Positions 52,060 through 59,863 of a DNA stretch of 64,000 nt are shown one piece after another; position 1 is the first letter of the stretch; the number at the start of each line of letters is the position of its first letter. This DNA is from Herbidospora solisilvae (GTDB taxonomy: Bacteria; Actinomycetota; Actinomycetes; Streptosporangiales; Streptosporangiaceae). Both the position numbers and the translations under genes were made by a program. The notes under the pieces were generated by a model. The model was not told the origin of the DNA. It worked only from the letters and a program-made list of their open reading frames with translations, and searched no databases. Location: assembly GCF_009901565.1 (NCBI RefSeq), contig NZ_WXEW01000003.1, positions 249,312-313,311 of the forward strand. Reading direction: 5' to 3'.

Positions 52060-52244
52060 CGGGTGTCCCAGATGACGTCCTCTTCGAGCACCTCCACGGT
52101 GCCGATGAGGCCGCGGAGGCCGATCTCCTCGCGTTCGGCGTCGGCCGGGTCGTACAACCACTCGGTGATCGGCTCTTCGGCGAGCTCCTCCGGGTGGCTG
52201 TTCTCGGCCATGGCCAGTTCGGCCTCCAGGAATTCCTCGTTCAT
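52056..52244 (-). CDS. Small acidic protein of unknown function
   Basis: A 62-residue protein from the ATG at 52244; that start overlaps the cupin stop (ATGA), preferred over an in-frame ATG at 52253. The sequence is strongly acidic (NEEFLEAELAMAENSHPEEL, EVLEEDVIWDTR) with few basic residues. No family recognised. Its position inside a tightly coupled operon argues it is a real gene. Confidence 0.6.
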   Translation of the reverse strand: MNEEFLEAELAMAENSHPEELAEEPITEWLYDPADAEREEIGLRGLIGTVEVLEEDVIWDTR

Positions 52245-52624
52245 CGCGACCATCCCAGGCGGTCGAGTTCGTCCTGTTCGACGAAGGTGAGCATCGGCGT
52301 GCCCGGAGCGCAGAACATCGTGACGGTGAACTTCAGCCGCATGTCGTCGCGGGCGTTGCCGTCCTGGAAGTGGATGGGGTCGCCGCCCGGCTCCCAGAAG
52401 ACCTCGCCGGCCTTGACGATCCTGACCGGCTGCCCCTGCAGCTCGAACCGCATCTCGCCCTCGATGACGTAGCCGAAGGCCGGGCCCGAGTGACGGTGGG
52501 GCGGAGTTCCGGGGTCGCCGGGCGGATACTCGATGACGATGGTCGAGGCGTGCGCCCCCTCCGGGATGAACGGAGGGTCGACCTCCTGGAGCACCGTCAG
52601 CGCGGTCTTCCATGCTTCGGACAT
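52241..52624 (-). CDS. Cupin-domain protein
   Basis: A 127-residue protein from the ATG at 52624. The cupin motifs are visible: GTPPHRHSGPAFGYVIEGEM (motif 1, His ligands) and KAGEVFWEPGGDPIHFQDGN (motif 2, final His). It binds a metal and probably acts as a small-molecule isomerase, dioxygenase or sensor. It overlaps the following small gene and starts 4 nt after the upstream gene's stop. Confidence 0.85.
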   Translation of the reverse strand: MSEAWKTALTVLQEVDPPFIPEGAHASTIVIEYPPGDPGTPPHRHSGPAFGYVIEGEMRFELQGQPVRIVKAGEVFWEPGGDPIHFQDGNARDDMRLKFTVTMFCAPGTPMLTFVEQDELDRLGWSR

Positions 52625-52628
52625 GTGA

Positions 52629-53381
52629 TCACTTCCCCTGGTTGTCCTTGAGCCAGTCGAAATAGCCGATCCGGCCGAGGGTCGCCCCGTCCCCGGGCAC
52701 GAGCGTGCGCTGCTCCAGCTCACTGCCGAAATAGCGGGCATGGACGTCGGTCACGACCGTGCGCGGGTCGCCGAGGGCCTTGAGCGCCTCGCCGATGAAC
52801 TCGTCCATCTGGTACTGGTCGGGCCCGGCGATCTCCAGCCGCCCGTTCAGCGGCGCGCCGACGGCCACCTTGGCGACGTTCAGCGACACCTCCGCCGCCG
52901 CGATGGGCTGGAACCGGACCGGCGCGACGTGCACGCCGTCGTCGCGGGTCGCCTCGTCGGCGATGCCCTTGACGAACTCGAAGAACTGGGTGGCGTGGAC
53001 GAGCGAGTAGGGCACCCCCGCGCCCTCGATGAGCTTCTCCTGGGCGATCTTGGCCCGGAAGTAGTCGTTGTCCGGCAGCCGCTCGCTCCCGACGATCGAG
53101 AGGGCGACGTGGTGCCCGACCCCGGCGGCCTTCTCGGCCTCAAGGAGGTTCGAGGTGGACGTGGTGAAGAAGTTCCACACGTCCTCCCGCTTCCAGGACG
53201 GCGAGTTCGACACGTCGACCACGACGTCGGCGCCCTCCATCACCTCGGCCAGCCCCTCACCGGTGAGGGTGTTCACCCCCGTGCTGGGCGCGGCGGCGAC
53301 CCCCTGGTGACCGTGCTCCTCCAGCTTCTCGATCAGCCTGGACCCGATCAACCCGGTGCCCCCGATGACGACGATCTTCAT
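52629..53381 (-). CDS. NAD(P)-binding (NmrA/atypical SDR) protein
   Basis: A 250-residue protein with the Rossmann start KIVVIGGTGLIGSRLIEKLE, VVVDVSNSPSWK, HHVALSIVGSERLPDNDYFR and LVHATQFFEFVKGIADEA. The lack of the usual SDR Tyr-x-x-x-Lys as a clear motif and the GTGLIGS glycine pattern suggest the atypical NmrA/NAD(P)H-binding type, often redox sensors or quinone-related reductases. First gene of the seven-gene operon. Confidence 0.88.
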   Translation of the reverse strand: MKIVVIGGTGLIGSRLIEKLEEHGHQGVAAAPSTGVNTLTGEGLAEVMEGADVVVDVSNSPSWKREDVWNFFTTSTSNLLEAEKAAGVGHHVALSIVGSERLPDNDYFRAKIAQEKLIEGAGVPYSLVHATQFFEFVKGIADEATRDDGVHVAPVRFQPIAAAEVSLNVAKVAVGAPLNGRLEIAGPDQYQMDEFIGEALKALGDPRTVVTDVHARYFGSELEQRTLVPGDGATLGRIGYFDWLKDNQGK

Positions 53382-53551
53382 TGCCTTCCCCTTCTTTCGT
53401 TGCCGGACGTCAGCTAGGACAGGGGAGAGCCTGAAGTTGTGACAAAAGCCGCGAACTTCTTTTCAGATACCCAGTGACCTGGCGTTATATGACAGGCCTG
53501 ATCCAGGCGCGGTGAGATGGTCGCTGGGGTCGTGGTGAATCGGTCGCACGG
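53382..53551. promoter_or_regulatory. Promoter region of the SigJ operon
   Basis: About 170 bp between the operon's first start codon and the terminator of the ThuA gene. It should hold the operon promoter, possibly recognised by its own sigma factor. A CGTC tetramer stands at 53408-53411 on the plus strand, but I could not fix hexamers for the minus-strand promoter. Confidence 0.35.
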
Positions 53552-53585
53552 AAAAGGGGGCGCCGGTCGCCCGGCGCCCCCTTTT
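53552..53585 (-). terminator. Rho-independent terminator of the glycan operon
   Basis: A perfect 15-bp stem (53552-53566 with 53571-53585; AAAAGGGGGCGCCGG and its complement), 4-nt loop, with T runs on either side depending on strand. It ends the ThuA-DUF1080 gene 11 nt past its stop. Confidence 0.92.
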
Positions 53586-53595
53586 TAAATGTTGC

Positions 53596-55698
53596 CTAGC
53601 TGCCGTAGACCTCGAACTGGAAGAGCGAGTAGCCCCAGGCCGTGCCTCGGGTCGTGCCATAGATGCGGACGTACCTGGCCTGGTTGTTCAGGCCCGTGTT
53701 GTCGTCCTCGCCGCCGTTGCCGCCGGTCACCGATCTGGCCGTGGTCCAGGTCGATCCGTTGGTGGAGGTCTGGATCTGGTACGCCGAGCCGTAGGCCGCC
53801 TCCCACAGCAGGCGGACCCGGTTGATCGTGTACGTCTGGCCCAGGTCGACCTGGATCCACTGCGGGTCGGCGAAGGCGCTGGCCCACCTCGTCGTGGCCG
53901 AGGAGTCGACCGCGGCCGAGGCCGGGTAGGCGGCCGCCTCCACGCTCGATGCCGTGGCCGGCTTGTTCAGGGCGAGGTTGGTGACGGTCGGCGTACAGGG
54001 CCTGAGGAAGGTGAAGTCGTCGACGTCGAACAGGCCGGTGCCCGTGCCGGTGAAGGTCAGGAAGATGTTCGCCGTGCCCGACGGGACGCCGCTCAGGGGG
54101 GCGAGCACGTCGGCGTAGGTGTCCCAGCTTCCGGTGTTCGGGACCGTCAGGGTGCCCAGGATCGGGCCCGTCTGGGAGCCGGTGCGGACCTGGATCTGGC
54201 CGCCGTTGCCGCCGGAGACGACGCGGGCCCGGATCGCGGTCGCGCCGCCGACGGTGATGTTGTTGTAGCCCGCCCAGTCGCCCGGCTCGATGTAGCCGAG
54301 GGTCTGGCCGTTGTTGGCGCCGGCCTTGGTGAAGGCCTGGGCGCCGTTCACCGAGGTGAACGACTCGGCGTGCACGCGCACGTCGCAGGTCGGCTGCCCG
54401 CCCAGCTCCTTGATCCGGACGTTGCGGAACGACGCCTGGTCGCCGGAGCCGTGGTTCTGGAGGCCGATGTAGCCGTCGAGGTTGCGCGCGGCGTCGGTGT
54501 TGGTGAAGTCGTTGATCAGCACGCCGTTCAGGTAGACCCGGACGCGCTGGCCCTCGACCAGCAGCTCGTAGGTGTTCCACTCGCCCGGCGGGTTCAGGTT
54601 GGCGTCGCGGGCGGCGATGTCGGCCGACTTGAAGCCGTAGATCGAGCCGGTGGTGCGGTCGGCCGTGTCGGTGGCGTCGATCTGGATCTCGTAGCCCTGG
54701 TTGACGGCGATGTTGGGGTCGCCGCCGGGGTTCGGGAAACCGATGAAGATGCCCGAGTTGCTGTCGCCGGTGAGCCGCCAGTCGGCCTTGAGCGAGTAGC
54801 TGGTGTACTGCTTGGCGTTGTACCAGAACAGGCCCATGCCGCCGACGGACGACAGGGTCGCGTCGGAGTTGGAGAAGCTGCCCGGTCCCGACTGCGACCA
54901 GCCCGTGGTCGAGCCGTTGTAGAGCGTCGTGTAGCCCGTCTCGGGGCGGCAGTCGGCGTCGGCGCGCTTGGCGGCGTACCGGATGCCGCCGAGGAGCTGG
55001 CTGCGGAAGCCCGCCTCGGCGTACGTCGACTGGGTGTGGCCGAAGCCCGTGTAGAAGGAGCGGCCGTTGTCGATGCCCTTGCACCACGTGATCGGGTGGT
55101 CGGCGCCCATCGAGCCGCCGGAGTAGGTCGACTCGTCGAGCGTGGCCAGGACCCGGGCGGTCGAGCGCGGGTTGGTCTGGTAGTTGTACAGCTCGTCGGT
55201 GCGGGTCCACGCCGACGGCAGGTGGGCGGTCGCCGGGTGGGCCCGGTTCTCGGTCCGCGAGGTCACCTGCTGGATCGCCGGGTGGCTGGCGAAGTAGGCG
55301 CCCGCCAGCGTGTTGTAGAACGGCCAGGCGTACTCGGTGTCGGCCGCCGCGTGCACGCCGACGTAGCCGCCGCCGCCGCGGATGTAGCTCTCGAACGCCG
55401 TCTGCTGGGTGGCGTTCAGCACGTCACCGGTCGTGTTGAGGAACACCACCGTCTCGTACTGGGCGAGGTTGGCCGTCGTGAAGGCGGCGGCGTCCTCGGT
55501 GGCGGTCACCGTGAAGCTGTTGGCCGCGCCCAGGTCGCGGATGGCCTGGGTGCCGACCGCGATCGAGTCGTGCCGGAAGCCGGCCGTCTTGGAGAAGACG
55601 AGCACGTCGTAGGGGGCGTCGGCGGCCTGGGCCGGTGACGCCGTCAGGGTGGTGGCGGCCAGGGCGATGGCCCCGGCTGCCGTCAGTAACTTCCGCAT
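53596..55698 (-). CDS. Secreted ThuA - DUF1080 - CBM6 - F5/8C multidomain protein
   Basis: About 700 residues from the ATG at 55698, which overlaps the upstream stop (TGATG). A signal peptide (RKLLTAAGAIALAATTLTAS) precedes a ThuA domain (about 28-245: DVLVFSKTAGFRHDSIAVG, GGGYVGVHAAADTEY, GRSFYTGFGHTQSTY), a DUF1080/3-keto-disaccharide-hydrolase-like domain (about 255-430: TLYNGSTTGWSQSGPG, NSGIFIGFPNPGGD, GYEIQIDATD, EWNTYELLVEGQRVRVYLNG), a CBM6-like domain (HAESFTSVNG to DDFTFLRP) and a C-terminal discoidin (F5/8C) domain. ThuA and DUF1080 proteins are tied to 3-keto-sugar metabolism. Co-encoded with a sugar dehydrogenase, it probably cleaves oxidised glycosides outside the cell (inference). 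Confidence 0.85.
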   Translation of the reverse strand: MRKLLTAAGAIALAATTLTASPAQAADAPYDVLVFSKTAGFRHDSIAVGTQAIRDLGAANSFTVTATEDAAAFTTANLAQYETVVFLNTTGDVLNATQQTAFESYIRGGGGYVGVHAAADTEYAWPFYNTLAGAYFASHPAIQQVTSRTENRAHPATAHLPSAWTRTDELYNYQTNPRSTARVLATLDESTYSGGSMGADHPITWCKGIDNGRSFYTGFGHTQSTYAEAGFRSQLLGGIRYAAKRADADCRPETGYTTLYNGSTTGWSQSGPGSFSNSDATLSSVGGMGLFWYNAKQYTSYSLKADWRLTGDSNSGIFIGFPNPGGDPNIAVNQGYEIQIDATDTADRTTGSIYGFKSADIAARDANLNPPGEWNTYELLVEGQRVRVYLNGVLINDFTNTDAARNLDGYIGLQNHGSGDQASFRNVRIKELGGQPTCDVRVHAESFTSVNGAQAFTKAGANNGQTLGYIEPGDWAGYNNITVGGATAIRARVVSGGNGGQIQVRTGSQTGPILGTLTVPNTGSWDTYADVLAPLSGVPSGTANIFLTFTGTGTGLFDVDDFTFLRPCTPTVTNLALNKPATASSVEAAAYPASAAVDSSATTRWASAFADPQWIQVDLGQTYTINRVRLLWEAAYGSAYQIQTSTNGSTWTTARSVTGGNGGEDDNTGLNNQARYVRIYGTTRGTAWGYSLFQFEVYGS

Positions 55699-58508
55699 CA
55701 GGAAACCGTCCACTTCTGGTTCGCGGCCGCGGTGCAGGTCTGCTGGGACACGACGGTGCTGTCGGCGGTGCTGCTACCCGTCACGTCGAGGCACTTGGCC
55801 GATCCGACGTTGCGGATCGTGCCGTCGCTGTTCACCGTCCAGTTCTGGGCGTTGGTGCCGTTGCACGTGTAGATCTGGATCTTCGCGCCGTTGGCGGTGC
55901 TGGCGCCCGAGACGTCGAGGCACTTGCCGAGGGCCCGGAAGGTCTGTCCGGTACGGGTCCACGTCTGGGCCGCCGAGCCGTTGCACGTGTAGATCTGCAC
56001 CTGGGTGCCGTCGGTGGCGGTGCCGCCCCGGACGTCGAGGCACTTGCCGCCCAGACCGGTGACGCGACCGCCGGCGGGCGGGGTGCCGGTCGCGAAGGTG
56101 AAGCTGTCGAGGTCGAACAGGGCCCCGGTGCCGGTGCCGGCGAAGGTCACGTAGAGCGAGGTCGCGGTCGACGGCGCGCCTGAGATCGTGCCGGTGACGT
56201 TGACGAAGGTCTCCCAGCCGCCGGTCGGCGCGACGGCCGCCTGCCCGATGATCGGGCCGGTCGCCGAGCCGGTGCGGAACTGGAGGGTGCCGCCGATCCC
56301 GGCCGAGGAGACCCGGGCGGTGAACGAGGTCACGTTGTCGAGCTTGTACGGGTCGAACTGGATCCAGTCGCCGTTGTGGATGTCGCCGACCGTCCGGCCG
56401 CCGTCGGCGGTCGTCTTGGTCATCGGCGCGACGCCCGACGAGGTCTTGTAGTGCTCGGCCTGGCGCTTGCGCGGCTGGAGCAGGTGCTGGGTGTGGGTGG
56501 TCAGGCCGCCGTTGTCGGTGTAGGACGCGTCGAAGATCGGGAAGATGTTGGCCGCGTCGTCGTGCTCGCCGTCGACCGGGATGGTGATCGTGCCCGAGCA
56601 GCCGTTCTGCGCGGTGATCTGGTGGGCGTGCTGGTCGTGGCCGAGCAGGTAGGTCATGGTCACCCGCGAGCAGGCGACCGTGCCGTCCTCGGGGTCGGTG
56701 ACGGTGACGCTCCACGGCACGCTGTCGCCGAAGGAGGCGAGCTGGCCGGAGGCCGGCAGGTTGATCGTCACGGTCGGGGCGGTGTTGCCGACGCTGATCA
56801 CGACGCTCGCGGTGCCGGTCGCGCCCTGCGGGTCGCGCACGGTCAGCGTGGCCGTGTAGGTGCCGTTGGTGCTGTAGGTCTTGGTCGGGTTGGCCGCCGT
56901 CGACGTGGTGCCGTCGCCGAACGCCCACGAGTAGGTCAGCGCGCCGCCCTCGGGGTCGCTGGAGCCCGCCGAGGAGAACGTCACGGCGAGCGGGGAGGCG
57001 CCCGAGGTCCGGTTGGCGCTCGCCACGGCGTTCGGGGCGCGGTTGCCGCCGCCGACGTAGTCGTAGCGGTAGAGGGCGCTGTTGGCGTCGCCGTTGAAGT
57101 AGCCGGTGCCGTAGTCGAGCACGTAGTAGGCGCCGTCGGGGCCGAACGCCGAGTCCATGACCTGCTTGCCGTTCCACGGGAAGGTGTCGATCGTGCCGAC
57201 CGACCCGTCGGTGTTGACGTGGATGGGCTTGACCCAGCCGCGGCCGAACTCGGTGGCGAAGAACTGGCCGTCGAACGACTGCGGGAACTTCGTGGCCGAG
57301 GTGTTGGAGGCGCTGTAGCGGTAGACCGGGCCGCCCATGGGCGACTCGCTGCCGCCGCCGAACGCGGCGGGCGTGCCCGCGTCACCGCCGTAGCGGATCC
57401 AGGCCGGGCGCGGCTGCGGCAGCGTCTGGAGGCCGGTGTTGCGGAAGGAGTTGTTGGTCGGCTGCCCCGCGCAGTTGAACTTCGCACCGGTCGAGTTGGT
57501 GGCGAAGTTCCACTCGTTGTACGTCTCGCTCGTGGTGTTCGTGCCGGTGCAGTACGGCCAGCCGTAGTTGCCGGGGCTGGTGACCCGGTTGAACTCGACC
57601 TGGCCCGAGGGACCCCGGGTCGAGCTGGTGGAGCCCGCGTCGGGGCCGTAGTCGCCGACGTAGACGATGCCCGTGGCCTTGTCGACGCTGATCCGGAACG
57701 GGTTGCGGAAGCCCATCGCGTAGATCTCGGGACGGGTGCCCGCGGTGCCCGGGGCGAACAGGTTGCCCGACGGGATCGAGTAGGTCCCGTCGGCGTTCAC
57801 CTTGATGCGCAGGATCTTGCCGCGCAGGTCGTTGGTGTTGCCGGCGCTGCGCTGGGCGTCGTAGGCGGGGTTGCGCTCGGTCCGCTCGTCGATCGGCGAG
57901 TAGCCGGCCGACTCGAACGGGTTGGTGTCGTCACCCGTCGACAGGTAGAGGTTGCCGGCCGCGTCGAAGTCCATGTCGCCGCCGACGTGGCAGCACATGC
58001 CGCGGTTGGCGGGCACGTCCAGGACGTTGACCTGGCTGCCCATGTTGAGGGTGAAGTTGGCGTTGAGCGTGAACCGGGACAGGCGGTTCACGCCGGTCCA
58101 CGTCGTCCAGGTGGCGGCGGTTCCGGAGGCGGGGGCGTCGCCGGACGGGGTGCTCAGCGGCGGCGCGTAGTAGAGGTAGATGTGCCGGTTGGTGGCGAAG
58201 CCGGGGTCGACGGCGACGCCCTGCAGGCCTTCTTCGTCGTGGGTGTAGACCGGCAGCGTGCCGATGACGGAGGTGTTGCCCGCGGCGTCGGTCCGCCGCA
58301 GGGTGCCGTTGCGGGCCGTGTGCAGGACCGAGCGGTCGGGTAACACGGCGAGCGACATCGGCTCACCCATCTCGGGCTCGCCCTTGGCGAGGGTGACCTG
58401 CTGGAAGTCGGTCGCGTTGATGGTGTGGGCCTGTGCGGGGACGGCGGTGACGCCCGACAGGAGAAGCAGTGATGCGGTGGCGATCAGCCACCTGCGGCGG
58501 TGTTTCAT
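55698..58508 (-). CDS. Secreted PQQ-type sugar dehydrogenase with PKD, CBM6 and ricin-type lectin domains
   Basis: About 936 residues; the ATG at 58508 has AAGG 6 nt upstream and is preferred over one two codons earlier. After a signal peptide (RRRWLIATASLLLLSGVTAV) comes a six-bladed propeller of the GSDH/sorbosone dehydrogenase type (about 30-480: DEEGLQGVAVDPGFATNRH, GNLYLSTGDDTNPF, YAMGFRNPFRISVDKATG, PGNYGWPYCTG, VMDSAFGPDGAYYVLDYG), a PKD domain (about 490-575), a linker domain with LGHDQHAHQ, a CBM6-like domain (about 690-800) and a ricin-B trefoil with three QxW motifs (QTW, QNW, QKW). It should oxidise sugars with PQQ outside the cell while bound to polysaccharide. Stop overlaps the ThuA gene start. 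Confidence 0.88.
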   Translation of the reverse strand: MKHRRRWLIATASLLLLSGVTAVPAQAHTINATDFQQVTLAKGEPEMGEPMSLAVLPDRSVLHTARNGTLRRTDAAGNTSVIGTLPVYTHDEEGLQGVAVDPGFATNRHIYLYYAPPLSTPSGDAPASGTAATWTTWTGVNRLSRFTLNANFTLNMGSQVNVLDVPANRGMCCHVGGDMDFDAAGNLYLSTGDDTNPFESAGYSPIDERTERNPAYDAQRSAGNTNDLRGKILRIKVNADGTYSIPSGNLFAPGTAGTRPEIYAMGFRNPFRISVDKATGIVYVGDYGPDAGSTSSTRGPSGQVEFNRVTSPGNYGWPYCTGTNTTSETYNEWNFATNSTGAKFNCAGQPTNNSFRNTGLQTLPQPRPAWIRYGGDAGTPAAFGGGSESPMGGPVYRYSASNTSATKFPQSFDGQFFATEFGRGWVKPIHVNTDGSVGTIDTFPWNGKQVMDSAFGPDGAYYVLDYGTGYFNGDANSALYRYDYVGGGNRAPNAVASANRTSGASPLAVTFSSAGSSDPEGGALTYSWAFGDGTTSTAANPTKTYSTNGTYTATLTVRDPQGATGTASVVISVGNTAPTVTINLPASGQLASFGDSVPWSVTVTDPEDGTVACSRVTMTYLLGHDQHAHQITAQNGCSGTITIPVDGEHDDAANIFPIFDASYTDNGGLTTHTQHLLQPRKRQAEHYKTSSGVAPMTKTTADGGRTVGDIHNGDWIQFDPYKLDNVTSFTARVSSAGIGGTLQFRTGSATGPIIGQAAVAPTGGWETFVNVTGTISGAPSTATSLYVTFAGTGTGALFDLDSFTFATGTPPAGGRVTGLGGKCLDVRGGTATDGTQVQIYTCNGSAAQTWTRTGQTFRALGKCLDVSGASTANGAKIQIYTCNGTNAQNWTVNSDGTIRNVGSAKCLDVTGSSTADSTVVSQQTCTAAANQKWTVS

Positions 58509-58639
58509 GTGCATCCTTAAGGCGGACTTGACTCGATCGAAGCGTAAATTGTTTCGGGGACATGGTCTAGAAGTTACGTACGGTCCAACTAATCTTTTGA
58601 TTTTTCAGACGAAAGTAGCTTGTGAGGTAGTTTTTTCCC
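58509..58639. promoter_or_regulatory. Divergent promoter region, ROK regulator / sugar dehydrogenase
   Basis: About 130 bp, AT-richer than its surroundings. It contains TTTCAGACGAAA at 58604-58615 (imperfect symmetry TTTC/GAAA) and TTACGTA at 58574-58580. It should carry both promoters and the ROK operator; no perfect long palindrome is present. Confidence 0.45.
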
Positions 58640-59824
58640 GTGAAGACCAACCGCCCGGAGAACCCGCACCAGGCCGCGCTGCTGCGCCTTCTCCGCGACG
58701 GGCCCAGGTCCCGAGCCCAGCTCAACGACCTCACCTCCGACGGGATGTCACGGTCCAAGCTCAACGCCGAGCTCGACCGCCTGATCGAGCTCGACCTGGC
58801 CGAACCCGACGGCTTCGCCGAGTCGCGGGGCGGCCGGCGGTCCGGCCTCGTCAGGTTGTCGGCCACCACCCGTTTCGCGGCCATCGACATCGGCGCCACC
58901 TCGGTCGACGTCGCCGTCACCGACGGGGAGCTCAACGTGCTGGGCCACGTCAGCGAGCCGATCGACATAAGGAACGGCCCCGCCCCGGTGCTCGACCGGG
59001 TCTTCGACCTCGTCGGGAAACTCCGGGAGCAGGGGCTCTACCGGCAGCTCAACGGGGCCGGCATCGGCGTGCCGGGGCCGGTGAGCTTCGCCGAGGGCGT
59101 GCCGGTGGTGCCGCCGATCATGCCCGGCTGGAACCGCTACCCGCTGCGCGAGACGGTCAGCCAGGAACTCGCGTGCCCCGCGATGCTCGACAACGACGTG
59201 AACCTGATGGCGCTCGGCGAGCTGCACGCCGGAGTCGCCCGCCAGGTCGACGACTTCCTGCTGGTCAAGATCGGCACCGGGGTCGGCTGCGGCATCGTGG
59301 TCGACGGCCGGATCTACCGGGGCGTGTCCGGCAGCGCCGGAGACATCGGCCACATGATGGTCGACGAAGACGGGCCGCTCTGCCCGTGCGGCAACATCGG
59401 CTGCCTGGAGGCCTACTTCGGCGGCTCCGCGCTGGCCGCCCAGGCCGAGTCGGCCGCCCGCAACGGGACCTCACCCCATCTGGCCGCGCGCCTGGCCGCC
59501 ACGGGGTCGGTGACCGCCGAAGACGTCGCCATGGCCGCCGCGCAGGGCGATCCGGTGGCCATCCAGCTGATAAGGGACGGCGGGCGCCGGGTCGGCCAGG
59601 TGCTCGCCGGGCTCGTCAGCTTCTTCAACCCCGGCCTGGTGATCATCGCGGGCGGGGTGGCCCGCCTGGGGCACATCCTGCTGGCCGAGATCCGCAGCGT
59701 CGTCTACCGGCGGTCGCTGCCGCTGGCGACCGGCAACCTGCCGATCGTGTTGTCGGAGCTGGAGGACGTCGCGGGTGTGGTGGGCGCCGCCCGGCTCATC
59801 AGCGACCACGTGTACTCCGCATGA
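58640..59824 (+). CDS. ROK-family transcriptional regulator of the glycan operon
   Basis: A 394-residue protein starting at a GTG. The N-terminal winged helix reads HQAALLRLLRDGPRSRAQLN, MSRSKLNAELDRLIELDLAE; the ROK part has FAAIDIGATSVDVAVTDGEL, GIGVPGPVSFAEGVPV, LDNDVNLMALGELHAG, VKIGTGVGCGIVVDGRIYRG, AGDIGHMMVDEDGPL and the zinc motif CPCGNIGCLE. Full kinase-like motifs suggest it still binds sugar. It is divergent from the dehydrogenase/ThuA operon, which it presumably represses until a sugar is present. Confidence 0.9.
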   Translation: MKTNRPENPHQAALLRLLRDGPRSRAQLNDLTSDGMSRSKLNAELDRLIELDLAEPDGFAESRGGRRSGLVRLSATTRFAAIDIGATSVDVAVTDGELNVLGHVSEPIDIRNGPAPVLDRVFDLVGKLREQGLYRQLNGAGIGVPGPVSFAEGVPVVPPIMPGWNRYPLRETVSQELACPAMLDNDVNLMALGELHAGVARQVDDFLLVKIGTGVGCGIVVDGRIYRGVSGSAGDIGHMMVDEDGPLCPCGNIGCLEAYFGGSALAAQAESAARNGTSPHLAARLAATGSVTAEDVAMAAAQGDPVAIQLIRDGGRRVGQVLAGLVSFFNPGLVIIAGGVARLGHILLAEIRSVVYRRSLPLATGNLPIVLSELEDVAGVVGAARLISDHVYSA

Positions 59825-59829
59825 GAAGA

Positions 59830-59857
59830 CCGGGGCGCCTCCGAAGAGGCGCCCCGG
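59830..59857. terminator. Bidirectional hairpin terminator
   Basis: Perfect 12-bp stem (CCGGGGCGCCTC and GAGGCGCCCCGG) with a CGAA tetraloop, 5 nt after the ROK stop and 6 nt before the convergent giant gene's stop. Confidence 0.9.
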
Positions 59858-59863
59858 CTTGGA

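Noticed and set aside
56376-58343. A 655-codon plus-strand open frame
   Set aside because: Antisense to the PQQ-type dehydrogenase gene; Val/Gly/Arg repeats only.
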